Below, piece by piece: positions 26,433-34,066 of a stretch of 64,000 nucleotides of DNA (the stretch's first letter is position 1; every line of letters begins with the position of its first letter). Both the position numbers and the translations under genes were made by a program. The notes under the pieces are model-generated. The model ran no database searches. It was given only the letters and a program-made list of their open reading frames with translations, and was not told the DNA's origin. Source of the DNA: Candidatus Villigracilis propinquus (GTDB taxonomy: Bacteria; Chloroflexota; Anaerolineae; Anaerolineales; Villigracilaceae); the NCBI GenBank assembly GCA_016714565.1, contig JADKDM010000027.1, forward strand, positions 1-64,000. Direction: 5' to 3'.

Positions 26433-27576
26433 AAAACGCCACCCCCAACGCAAAAATCGCAAATACACTTCCCAGCCAATACGGCGCGGAGAAAGTGATG
26501 AGTTCAAACGAAATGCCTGCGAGCATGGGGCCGAAGATGTTCGTCAGACTCAGCAGGGTTTGGGTGCCGCCCATCAAGCGTCCCTGCTCGCTTTCAGAGA
26601 CGCGCAGCGAAACCAGCGCCGTGAGTGACGGGATGCTGGTGCCCGTGCCAAGCGCAACGATGGTGACAGCGGGATAAAGCATCCACGCGGCGGGGGCGAG
26701 CGCCATGCCAGCGAGACCGACGGCCATGAGCGTGAGGCCAAAGATGGTGAGGCGTTTTTCACCGAAGCGCGGCTGGAGTTTGCCGAATAAAAATCCCTGA
26801 ATGAAAACGGCGCACACACCAACGTAAAGATAGAAAAAACTATTTTGAGTGGGCGTCCATTGAAAGCGAAAGTTGGAATACAGCGGGAAGTTGGATTGCA
26901 GCCCAGCGAAGGCAAGGTTGAGCAGGAACATCGCGATGAGAAGTTTTTGGATGTTGACCTGTTTGAAAAGACCTAGAAACTGTTTCCCGAAATTGAACCC
27001 TTGAAAAACAGGTTTGATCTCGCGTCTTTCAAGCGGGAGCGATTCGGGCAGCACAAAATATCCGAAGATAACATTGCTCAACGCAATTGCAGAAGCGATG
27101 AACGCAGGCACATACAAACCGTATCGGCTCAACAATCCACCCAACGCAGGGCCAGCCATTAATCCCAACCCGAATGCCGCACCGACCATGCCCATCCCAC
27201 GCGCACGATTCTCAGTGGTGGTCACATCTGCAATATAGGCGTAGGCAGTGGTGAGGTTGCCGCCTGTTAGGCCGTCTATCAACACGGCAAGGAATACCAA
27301 TGGGAGCGAATCTGCCAGCCCGAGCATGAAATACCCAAATGATGTGCCAAGCAGACAGATGAGTAGCACAGGTCGCCGTCCATAACGGTCAGAGAGTGCG
27401 CCGAGTACAGGCCCCGCAAACAGTTGAGCAGATGCATACAACGAACTCAGCGCACCCGCAATCGCCGCGCCGCCATCCTGCGCCTGCACGAAGAATGGAA
27501 GCAACGGCAGCATGATGCCATAGCCGAGCATGTCCACGAAGATGGTGATGAAGATAAAAATTAGGGATGAATTCAA
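26389..27576 (-). CDS. MFS drug exporter, TetA-like
   Basis: A 395-residue transporter with about twelve hydrophobic segments. FITIFVDMLGYGIMLPLLP in TM1 and the loop 2-3 motif GALSDRYGRRPVLL are typical of the DHA1/TetA branch, which exports drugs by proton antiport. TM4-5 has ADVTTTENRARGMGMVGAAFG and GPALGGLLS. The last 13 residues come from an interspersed repeat, so the natural stop has been replaced. A specific drug cannot be inferred. Confidence 0.88.
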   Translation of the reverse strand: MNSSLIFIFITIFVDMLGYGIMLPLLPFFVQAQDGGAAIAGALSSLYASAQLFAGPVLGALSDRYGRRPVLLICLLGTSFGYFMLGLADSLPLVFLAVLIDGLTGGNLTTAYAYIADVTTTENRARGMGMVGAAFGLGLMAGPALGGLLSRYGLYVPAFIASAIALSNVIFGYFVLPESLPLERREIKPVFQGFNFGKQFLGLFKQVNIQKLLIAMFLLNLAFAGLQSNFPLYSNFRFQWTPTQNSFFYLYVGVCAVFIQGFLFGKLQPRFGEKRLTIFGLTLMAVGLAGMALAPAAWMLYPAVTIVALGTGTSIPSLTALVSLRVSESEQGRLMGGTQTLLSLTNIFGPMLAGISFELITFSAPYWLGSVFAIFALGVAFSSLRGGRQPDEAIS

Positions 27577-27599
27577 AGTAGTTACCTTTAAAAGAAAAT

Positions 27600-27630
27600 G
27601 CTCCCTCGGAGGCTAAGCCCCCGAGGGAGC
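27600..27630. repeat. GCTCCCTCGG inverted repeat
   Basis: GCTCCCTCGG and CCGAGGGAGC enclose GGCTAAGCC-like sequence. The core matches the repeat at 20710. It lies between the AIM24 stop and the MFS start and may end AIM24 transcription. Confidence 0.6.
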
Positions 27631-27664
27631 GGGGACGGTTGAACGTCCCGCACCATTATACGAG

Positions 27665-27696
27665 ATTGTAGGGGCGGGTAACCCCGCCCCTACAAT
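27665..27696. repeat. ATTGTAGGGGCGGG inverted repeat
   Basis: ATTGTAGGGGCGGG and CCCGCCCCTACAAT form a near-perfect palindrome. A half copy occurs at 38949-38975, next to phosphofructokinase, so it is an interspersed family. Confidence 0.75.
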
Positions 27697-27708
27697 TGCA
27701 TGGAATAA

Positions 27709-28395
27709 TCAACTGCTCTTAACGGCAGGCGGCTTCGGCAACTGCGGAATGATCCAGTTGATCAGCGCTTGCGGCGAGCGAGTCTGAATGTAGATCTTGC
27801 CAGGGCCAGAGAGTTCGATCACCAAACCTTCACCGCTGAACAATGTGGATTTGAGTCCACCAACAGGCTTGGGCTGAACACCCATCGTCCCGTCGAACGC
27901 AATGAGATGTGAAGAATCCACGATGTAGGTCTCACCTGCGGCAAGGGTCTTTTCATAAATAGCGCCATAGGATGAAACCAACAGCGTACCCGTTCCCGTC
28001 GCTTCGAGCATCGAAATACCTTCGGCAGACATGAACGCTTTCACACTGACCTTCGCATTCAACTCAATGGTTGACTCGGAGGCCATGTAGGAGCCGCTTT
28101 GGATCATCAACTTGTTGCCGCTCATTTCGATCACGGCAATGTCGCCGGGAAGTTCAGGCGCAAGCGTCACCTCGCCGCCAGTGGCAGGTGCAACGAAAAA
28201 GTTCTGGAAGAAAGATTCGCCGCCGAGCACGGCGCGTCCCAATGACTTGAGAATGCCGCCTTCGGCCTTGGTTTCAATGTTCATCCCGCCAGACATGCTG
28301 ACCATCGCGCCAGCCTCCGCGCGGATGCGCTCATTGGGTGTAAGTTTTGCAATGGCAAGTGAATAAGACGGGCGGTGAATGATCTCAATATCCAT
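27709..28395 (-). CDS. AIM24/TIGR00266 family protein
   Basis: A 228-residue all-beta protein with the family pattern MDIEIIHRPSYSLAIAKL, RAEAGAMVSMSG, GESFFQNFF and ELPGDIAVIEM, and a C-terminal SGEGLVIELSGPGKIYIQTRSPQAL. The fold resembles tryptophan RNA-binding attenuator-like barrels. Bacterial members have no settled role; yeast Aim24 acts in mitochondrial inner-membrane organisation. AAGGAG lies upstream of ATG 28395. It is the last gene after the hydroxyproline genes on the same strand, 100 nt after the oxidase, and may be unrelated to them. Confidence 0.88.
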   Translation of the reverse strand: MDIEIIHRPSYSLAIAKLTPNERIRAEAGAMVSMSGGMNIETKAEGGILKSLGRAVLGGESFFQNFFVAPATGGEVTLAPELPGDIAVIEMSGNKLMIQSGSYMASESTIELNAKVSVKAFMSAEGISMLEATGTGTLLVSSYGAIYEKTLAAGETYIVDSSHLIAFDGTMGVQPKPVGGLKSTLFSGEGLVIELSGPGKIYIQTRSPQALINWIIPQLPKPPAVKSS

Positions 28396-28495
28396 GTAGT
28401 TCTCTCCTTTGGTTGATAAGATGTTGACGCGGGCGGGATTATAGTGCAGACGAAAATTTATTACCTTTACAAGTGCATATCATTTTGACTTGAGA

Positions 28496-29746
28496 TCAAA
28501 ACCGCTCCAACCGCATCGGACTTAAACTGACAGTTGGTTCCTGTCCATTGAGCATTTCAGCCACAACCTGACCTGTCCCCGGCCCAAGCGAAAGCCCGAG
28601 CATGGCGTGACCTGTGGCGAGAAATAAATTGTCATGCTTCGGTGACTTGCCAATGATCGGCATTCCATCCGGCGTGGTGGGACGCAACCCCGCCCATGTT
28701 TCTTTGACATCCAGTTTTTCATCCAAGCGCAAATATTCGCGCGCGGAATTTTCAATACGTTGAAGCCAAACGGGATCCGGTTCCATGCTGTAATTGCCAA
28801 CTTCCAAGCGGCCCGTGAAGCGCAAAAGTCCATCCACTGGAGAGACAGCGATCCTGCGCTCACCAAGGATCAACGCATGGCTCGGCATCGTCTTCGTTGC
28901 AGACATGGTCAGGCTGTATCCGCGCGCAGGTTGGATGGGAATATTCAATTTCAGATCTTTTGCAACGGATGGAGTCAACGCACCTGCAGCGAGGATGACG
29001 TGCTCCGCTTCGAACTCACCCGCGCTCGTTTTAACAACCCGAACCTTTCCCCCCGCTGATTCAAACCCCGTCACCGTCGTGTTCTCCAACATCTCCGCCC
29101 CCATCGCGCGGACGCGGTCACTCAGCAGTTTGAGAAACACCGCCGGGTTGAGATGTGCATCCCCCGTGAAATGCACGCCGCCGATGATGTCATCCAATGC
29201 GGCGGGTTCCACTTCATGGATTTTCATCTTGTCATACACGCTGACAGGGATTCCATGCTTCTGCATGAACTCGCCTTCGTGCTGTCCATCGTGGAAGGCT
29301 TTTTCGGTTTTGTATAAAAAGAGCAAGCCTTTCTCTTGATACGAACAATCAAATTTTTCTTCGGCAACGATCTGCGCAAAATTCTTCGCGCTGAGTTGAC
29401 CAAGGTCATTCAACGGCTTGATGCTTTTCTGAACATTCGCTTCACTACATGCAAGCACAAATTTCAACAGCCATGAAATGTAATTCGGGTTGAGGCTGAC
29501 CTTCATCCCAAACGGACTGTGCGCGGGATCGAGCATCCACTTGAGAGCAGAGGTCACCACCCCGGGCGCCGCCAGCGGAATGATGTGACTCGGCACGATA
29601 TGCCCCGCGTTGCCCGATCCGCTGCCTTTGCCGATCTCTTTGGCATCAAGAATAGTTACTTTGCGTCCAGATTTCAAAAGGTAATACGCGCAGCTTAAGC
29701 CTACGGGTCCCCCGCCGATGATTAATACATCATGTTTTTTTGTCAT
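28496..29746 (-). CDS. FAD-dependent D-amino-acid oxidoreductase, probable cis-4-hydroxy-D-proline oxidase
   Basis: A 416-residue DAO-family flavoprotein. The N-terminal dinucleotide motif is DVLIIGGGPVGLSCAYYLLKSG, followed by GSGSGNAGHIVPSHIIPLAAPG as in DadA-type dehydrogenases. Near the C-terminus ETWAGLRPTTPDGMPIIG and ATGHAMLGLSLGPGTGQ bind FAD. Position between a 4-hydroxyproline epimerase-like gene and a DapA-family lyase points to oxidation of cis-4-hydroxy-D-proline to pyrroline-4-hydroxy-2-carboxylate. General D-amino acid dehydrogenase activity is the alternative. The epimerase is 68 nt upstream, with a hairpin between them. Confidence 0.85.
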   Translation of the reverse strand: MTKKHDVLIIGGGPVGLSCAYYLLKSGRKVTILDAKEIGKGSGSGNAGHIVPSHIIPLAAPGVVTSALKWMLDPAHSPFGMKVSLNPNYISWLLKFVLACSEANVQKSIKPLNDLGQLSAKNFAQIVAEEKFDCSYQEKGLLFLYKTEKAFHDGQHEGEFMQKHGIPVSVYDKMKIHEVEPAALDDIIGGVHFTGDAHLNPAVFLKLLSDRVRAMGAEMLENTTVTGFESAGGKVRVVKTSAGEFEAEHVILAAGALTPSVAKDLKLNIPIQPARGYSLTMSATKTMPSHALILGERRIAVSPVDGLLRFTGRLEVGNYSMEPDPVWLQRIENSAREYLRLDEKLDVKETWAGLRPTTPDGMPIIGKSPKHDNLFLATGHAMLGLSLGPGTGQVVAEMLNGQEPTVSLSPMRLERF

Positions 29747-29763
29747 TCAGTCTCCATAAGACT

Positions 29764-29804
29764 TTCGACTTTTGACCTTCGACGAGGAAGAGTCAAAAGT
29801 CGAA
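29764..29804. repeat. 13-bp inverted repeat between oxidase and epimerase
   Basis: TTCGACTTTTGAC and GTCAAAAGTCGAA pair around a 15-nt loop, just downstream of the epimerase stop. Related TTTCGAC/GTCGAAAG heptamers recur near 36660 and 46580, suggesting a small repeat family rather than a dedicated terminator. Confidence 0.65.
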
Positions 29805-29813
29805 GGTCAAAGG

Positions 29814-30845
29814 TCAAATTCCATTTGCGAACGGGTCGCGTTCATCCACCAGAATCACACCTTCTGCCATTACCCATGCTTCGCCAGTGATAGTGGGGAT
29901 AATTTTCTCTCCATCCAATTGCACGCTGCCTTCGAAGATGCTGCCGACGACGCTTTGTTGTTTCCATGTTTGACCAACTTGCAATTTTCCATCGCCATAC
30001 AAGCAGGCGAGTTTTGCGCTGGTGCCTGTTCCGCAGGGAGAGCGGTCGTAGGCTTTGCCGGGGCAGAGGACAAAACTTTTGCTGTCGGCTTCGGGTGTGG
30101 ATGCGAATAACTCAACGTGGTCAACTTCTGCGCCGTTCGCGCCGGTGATGCCGTTGGCGGTGAACTGCTCGCGGACGCGCCACGAGAAATCGGTCAGCGC
30201 TTCGAGGTTTTGCATGTTGACTTCAAGTCCGTGGTCGTGGCAGAGGAAGAACCAGTTGCCGCCCCACGCCACGTCGCCGTGGATGGTTTTGCCGTCAACG
30301 GTGACAGGGACATGAGTCAGGTGGCGGTAGGCGGGGATGTTTTGGACGGAAACTTTATTGGGATACTCCCCGTCATTGCGAGGGCGCTCTTGTTCTTCGC
30401 CCGAAGCAATCCCCCTCATTAATTGGGAGATTGCTTCGTCGCTCGCTATCGCTCCTCCTCGCAATGACATGGGATGGAATGTTGCTTCCACAACCCCAAC
30501 AGGAGTCTCCACCCGAATCACGCCAGGTTGGACTTTGCCCAGATATGCCAGCGAAGCAATGAGACCAATTGTGCCGTGTCCGCACATGCCGAGGTAGCCG
30601 ACGTTGTTGAAGTAGATGACTCCGAACTGACAGGTCGGGTCGGCGGGTGGGACGAGCAATGCGCCGACGAGCACGTCTGAGCCGCGGGGTTCGTTGAGGA
30701 CTGTGGTGCGGAAGTCGTCGTGATGCGCTTTCAGCGTGGATAATTTATCAGCAACGGAACCAGTTCCGAGGTCGAAGGGAAGCGAGGTGATTAATCGCGT
30801 GGGTTCGCCGCCGGTGTGGGAGTCCAAGTATGGGATTCGTTTCAT
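29814..30845 (-). CDS. Proline racemase family, probable 4-hydroxyproline 2-epimerase, with repeat-derived insertion
   Basis: A 343-residue enzyme with both catalytic cysteines: C88 in GMCGHGTIG and C271 in SPCGTGTSAKLA. The pair interconverts L and D proline derivatives; two-cysteine members with DSHTGGEPTRL usually epimerise trans-4-hydroxy-L-proline. Family members are near 310-330 residues. The excess is residues about 126-161 (SLRGGAIASDEAIS, then GIASGEEQERPRNDGEY), which is exactly the translation of an interspersed palindromic repeat (30371-30470) in frame. It lies after the conserved VETPVGVVEATFH strand, before NKVSVQNIPAY, a surface loop position. Whether the enzyme tolerates it is unknown, but no stop or frameshift results. 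Confidence 0.87.
   Translation of the reverse strand: MKRIPYLDSHTGGEPTRLITSLPFDLGTGSVADKLSTLKAHHDDFRTTVLNEPRGSDVLVGALLVPPADPTCQFGVIYFNNVGYLGMCGHGTIGLIASLAYLGKVQPGVIRVETPVGVVEATFHPMSLRGGAIASDEAISQLMRGIASGEEQERPRNDGEYPNKVSVQNIPAYRHLTHVPVTVDGKTIHGDVAWGGNWFFLCHDHGLEVNMQNLEALTDFSWRVREQFTANGITGANGAEVDHVELFASTPEADSKSFVLCPGKAYDRSPCGTGTSAKLACLYGDGKLQVGQTWKQQSVVGSIFEGSVQLDGEKIIPTITGEAWVMAEGVILVDERDPFANGI
30371..30470. repeat. CGTCATTGCGAG repeat, copy 2, inside the epimerase gene
   Basis: CGTCATTGCGAG at 30371 and CTCGCAATGACAT at 30458-30470 bound a 100-nt palindrome with GAAGCAATC/GAGATTGCTTC internal arms. The insertion keeps the reading frame of the epimerase. Confidence 0.9.
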
Positions 30846-30852
30846 TATGTCA

Positions 30853-30988
30853 TTATCCTACTCGGTGGTTGAGTAGTCCCGCGTTTTTTTGCGGGACGTA
30901 TCGAAACCACCAGTGAAAGAAAAATACTTCATTGACGGGTGGTTTCGATACGACGGCGGAAGAGCACCGCCGTCTACTCAACCACCGG
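30853..30988. repeat. Pair of inverted CTACTCAACCACC / GGTGGTTTCGATACG elements
   Basis: CGGTGGTTGAGTAG, a GC hairpin with T7 loop, and CGTATCGAAACCACC form the left element. GGTGGTTTCGATACG, a CGGCGG/CCGCCG hairpin and CTACTCAACCACCG form the right one in opposite orientation. Together they fill the gap between the DapA-family gene and the epimerase. They resemble non-autonomous mobile or REP-like elements. Confidence 0.75.
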
Positions 30989-30995
30989 GGATTTA

Positions 30996-31868
30996 TTAAA
31001 GTAATGCTTTGAAGATTTTTTCGAATTCAGCTTTATCTTCGTTAGTGAGTGGCAGCAGCGGCTGGCGCGGATTGCCAACGGGGATGCCGCGCAGTTCGCA
31101 GCCGACTTTGACCTTTTGGGTGTAGCCGCCGCTTTCCATGTTGCGGAGGAGCGGGAGGAGCTTGTCCATGTGCTTGCGGGCTGTGACGAAGTCGTTGGCG
31201 AGCGCGGCTTCGAGGACGTTGTGATGTTCGAGCGGAGCGCAGGAGGCGGCGCCGCCGATCCATGAGGTGGTGCCCCACAGGAAGTAGTCGAGCGCCTGAT
31301 CGTCGGAGCCGCAGATCATTTGATAGCGGTCGCCGTAGCGCAGACGGAACTCGTAGACGCGGGACATGTCGCTGCTGGCTTCTTTGATGCCGATGATGTG
31401 ATCGTATTTGGTCAGACCGTCCATCACTTCGTAGCTGACTTCGGTGCCCGCGCGCCAGGGGAAGTTGTAGAGCACGATGGGAATTTTGACGGCTTTGGCG
31501 ACGGCTTCGTAATGCGCGAGCAGTTCGCGCTGGTTGGGACGTGAATACGGCGGGACGGCAACCATGAGCGCGTCGTAGCCCATGTCCTCGGCGATCTGCG
31601 AGTAGCGGACCACGTCGCGCGTGGCGCCAGAGTTGGTGCCTGCAATGAGCGTGACCCGCCCGTTGACTTTCTCTTTGGTGAATTTGAAAATGTCCAGCCG
31701 TTCGGCTTCGGTGAAGGCGTAGACTTCGCCCGTGGTGCCGCCTGGGACAAGCCCTGCGATCTTGTTGGCGATCAGGTATTCGATCAGTTGTTCAAGGACG
31801 GGGTAGTTGATGCTTTCGTCCGCGTTGAAGGGGGTGACGATGGGGGCGTATATTCCTTTGAGTTGCAT
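30996..31868 (-). CDS. DapA/N-acetylneuraminate lyase family, probable pyrroline-4-hydroxy-2-carboxylate deaminase
   Basis: A 290-residue TIM barrel. It shows GIYAPIVTPFNADESINY, the GGTTGEVYAF phosphate/substrate loop, catalytic Tyr in IVLYNFPWRAG and Schiff-base Lys in IIGIKEASSDMSRV. The family includes dihydrodipicolinate synthase, NanA-type lyases and a deaminase that opens pyrroline-4-hydroxy-2-carboxylate to alpha-ketoglutarate semialdehyde. Neighbouring epimerase and oxidase make the last activity the best guess. GGAG lies upstream of ATG 31868. A matching semialdehyde dehydrogenase is not in the window. Confidence 0.85.
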   Translation of the reverse strand: MQLKGIYAPIVTPFNADESINYPVLEQLIEYLIANKIAGLVPGGTTGEVYAFTEAERLDIFKFTKEKVNGRVTLIAGTNSGATRDVVRYSQIAEDMGYDALMVAVPPYSRPNQRELLAHYEAVAKAVKIPIVLYNFPWRAGTEVSYEVMDGLTKYDHIIGIKEASSDMSRVYEFRLRYGDRYQMICGSDDQALDYFLWGTTSWIGGAASCAPLEHHNVLEAALANDFVTARKHMDKLLPLLRNMESGGYTQKVKVGCELRGIPVGNPRQPLLPLTNEDKAEFEKIFKALL

Positions 31869-31924
31869 GGGGTTCTCCGGTTTCAGGTTCCAAGTTTCAG
31901 GTTGAAGGTTGCGCCCATTATAAA

Positions 31925-32020
31925 AGACCTGACAGGTCTACGGGGAACGATGTTTGATCGTGACCCATGTCCGCGCAGGGATTGCGGTTGGCAATGGCGC
32001 GGGTTAGACCTGTCAGGTCT
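31925..32020. repeat. Two copies of the palindrome AGACCTGWCAGGTCT
   Basis: AGACCTGACAGGTCT (31925-31939) and AGACCTGTCAGGTCT (32006-32020) differ only at the central base and bracket about 66 nt of GC-rich non-coding sequence. They could be operator sites or an interspersed repeat. Confidence 0.7.
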
Positions 32021-32049
32021 GGATTCAGAAAACAGAAATTCAAAATCTT

Positions 32050-33226
32050 TCAGGAGATAACAGGGGATGCCACCACCACACGAAAACCAACGTAGTTGAT
32101 GAAGAGAGTGATGCCGAAATCGTGTCGGAAAGCACATCGTGCATTCCTCCGATTATCGCCGAAGGAGCCGCCGCGCAGCACACGTGCATCAGAGGCTATT
32201 TCATCCTCGCGACCATCTTTGGCTTTGTAAGGGATAGCTTCTTTCAAACTATGCGTCCACTCCCAGACATTACCACTCATGTCCGCACAACCGTACATCG
32301 AGTCACCCTGCGGGGAATAGTCGCCAACTGGGGTTGTTCCTCGTTTTCCGCCTCCGCTCGTGTTGCATTTATTTTTATCGAACTGATTGCCCCACGGGAA
32401 TTCAAGCCCATCTGTTCCACGCGCGGCTTTTTCCCATTCGGCTTCGGTAGGTAAACGCAAGGTCAAGCCAGAAGGCAATTCGGCTTTAATAAGACCATTC
32501 AGCCACTGGCAATATGCCATTGCGTCTGTCCATTTGACATTAGTAACAGGGTGATTCTTTTTCTTTTCCCAACCACCCATGGGATGTTTTATATTTTTGG
32601 CTTTGGCATAAGCATTGTAAAGTTCATTCGTTATGGGATAACGCGCCATCCAGTAGTCGTAGGGGACATCTATCATGTGTTGAGGCTTTTCATCTGAGTC
32701 GCCATTTTCACTACCCATCAGGAATTTCCCCGCAGGGACGCGCATAAATTCCATGCCGTTGGAGAGGGTGATTTGAAGGTAATCGTCAGGCAGAGATTTA
32801 TCGCTCGATTCCTTTGCATTTCCATCCCGCTATTTCTTCACCCAATTTATGCGCAGCGGTTTTGTCGAAAGAAGTTTCAACCTGATGTTCATTTTCTGTT
32901 GTATTCAAACTTAACGTATCGGCGCGTCGTTTCAAGCTTACCAATAATCTCTGTAATCCCCGATCCCGTTGACCTTCAAAATAATCCGCATATTGCCATT
33001 TGGACAAACGTTTTGGAGGTTTACATTCCTCAAGGCGAATGGGGATAATGAAGTGGCTTCAATGGCTTTTTCGATCTCCATGTTCCAATCCTGCCCTGGG
33101 TAAGAGTTCTTCTTCGTCCAGCCAGGGTTCAATCCACGGCTCGGCGCGGAGTTTTTGATACAACTCACGCACGGCGGGTTTGTCATTGCTGGAGTGGCAG
33201 AGGAAAACGCGGAGAGGGCGGTTCAT
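32050..33226 (-). pseudogene. Decayed TIR-FGE fusion gene
   Basis: ATG 33226 starts a TIR domain (MNRPLRVFLCHSSNDKP, LDEEELLP). After one extra base near 33105 it continues as GQDWNMEIEKAIEA. The middle of the TIR fold, about 35 residues, is missing, and sequence resumes in another frame as FIIPIRLEECKPPKRLSKWQYADYFEG. A further break near 32810 leads into NAKESSDKSLPDDYLQITL and an intact 234-residue FGE domain from 32754: MEFMRVPAGKFLMGSENGD, LPTEAEWEKAARG, DMSGNVWEWTHS, RVLRGGSFGDNRRNARCAF and GFRVV. FGE-fold domains in such fusions act as binding modules rather than sulfatase maturases. Two frame breaks plus an internal deletion make this a true pseudogene, though the FGE part could still be translated alone. 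Confidence 0.8.
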
Positions 33227-33258
33227 AAATGATGAAGGATGAATGCAGAATGACGAAT

Positions 33259-33705
33259 TTAGGGGAGGTTTTCCAAGTCGGCTAAATCTTTGAGGCGGCC
33301 AGCGGCTTTTTTGTTGGCTTTCAAATGCGGCAGATCAATAATATTGACTTCAACATCGTCAAGCATGTCCACGATTCTGTTGATATAGCATTCGTCAAAT
33401 TCCACACCTGAAATACCCGTTGAAATTTCGAGTCGCATGGGAGGATGTCCCATGCGGATAATCTTATTTTCTTGGAGAAAAATTTCTGGGGTTAATTCTG
33501 GATGGTCAAAACCAAAATCTTTTAATACTGCAACCATCTTTTGTGCGTTATCAGGATGAATGGCAATCCAAACATCCATGTCACCTGTGGCGCGTGGATA
33601 GCCGTGATACCCAACCGCATATCCCCCAATGAGAAGGTATCTAACGCCTTTCTCGTTCAGTAATTTCAAGAACTCTTTGAAGTCGAGCGGCAGATTTAGT
33701 TCCAT
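33259..33705 (-). CDS. Small nucleotidyltransferase (DUF6036/AbiEii-like)
   Basis: A 148-residue protein with the polymerase-beta-type nucleotidyltransferase pattern: YLLIGGYAVGYHGYPRATGDMDVWI, that is, a GG-x-A then D-x-D. A C-terminal DLPHLKANKKAAGRLKDLADLENL follows, common in toxin-like AbiEii relatives. Such enzymes transfer NMPs to tRNA, proteins or small molecules. Its first 65 nt overlap the end of the small gene upstream (33641-33856), indicating coupled translation as in two-component toxin-antitoxin or abortive-infection modules. That role is inferred from family and arrangement. Confidence 0.82.
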   Translation of the reverse strand: MELNLPLDFKEFLKLLNEKGVRYLLIGGYAVGYHGYPRATGDMDVWIAIHPDNAQKMVAVLKDFGFDHPELTPEIFLQENKIIRMGHPPMRLEISTGISGVEFDECYINRIVDMLDDVEVNIIDLPHLKANKKAAGRLKDLADLENLP

Positions 33706-33856
33706 AGTTGATCCTTCGGAGGATTTCCACCTGTTTCAGGCGCTCTTGTGGTGTTCTTGCAAGCCAATAAGCCTTTTCGCCTGAGTCATCAGTAAGGGAT
33801 ACAACTGAAAAGGCTTTGCGGTCTATTTTGAGATTCGAGGTCAAATCGCGGTTCAT
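33641..33856 (-). CDS. Small partner protein of the nucleotidyltransferase, 71 aa
   Basis: A 71-residue charged protein (MNRDLTSNLKIDRKAFSVVSL, then EKAYWLARTPQERLKQVEILRRINYG). The RTPxERLxxxExLRRINYG pattern is one I associate with genes placed directly before DUF6036 nucleotidyltransferases; function is not established. It overlaps its neighbour by 65 nt in a different frame. A TATAAT lies 6 nt before the ATG, implying a leaderless transcript. An antitoxin or substrate-adaptor role is a guess. Confidence 0.7.
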   Translation of the reverse strand: MNRDLTSNLKIDRKAFSVVSLTDDSGEKAYWLARTPQERLKQVEILRRINYGTKSAARLQRVLEITERERR

Positions 33857-33862
33857 AAATCA

Positions 33863-33868
33863 ATTATA
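33863..33868 (-). promoter_or_regulatory. TATAAT -10 element, leaderless start of the 71-aa gene
   Basis: On the minus strand TATAAT is followed by 6 nt and then ATG at 33856, with no Shine-Dalgarno, the same layout as the methyltransferase at 24175. Confidence 0.6.
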
Positions 33869-34066
33869 CCTGACGAACAAAGACATCCAAGGCTGCGTAT
33901 TGAGTGTACTGATGAGAAACCACAGAAGATGGGAATTATACAAAACGGACAGTTGGCCGAGTAGGGCAGACAGGTTCCCCACCCGGCAATTTCAAACTGG
34001 TAGTAGACAAAGCCATCCAAAATCAATACAATGAAAAAAACAATTTCATACTCCGGAGGAAAGCGC

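Noticed and set aside
30996..31868. Calling the DapA-family gene lysine-biosynthetic dapA
   Set aside because: It sits with hydroxyproline epimerase and oxidase genes rather than lysine genes, so the deaminase role fits better.
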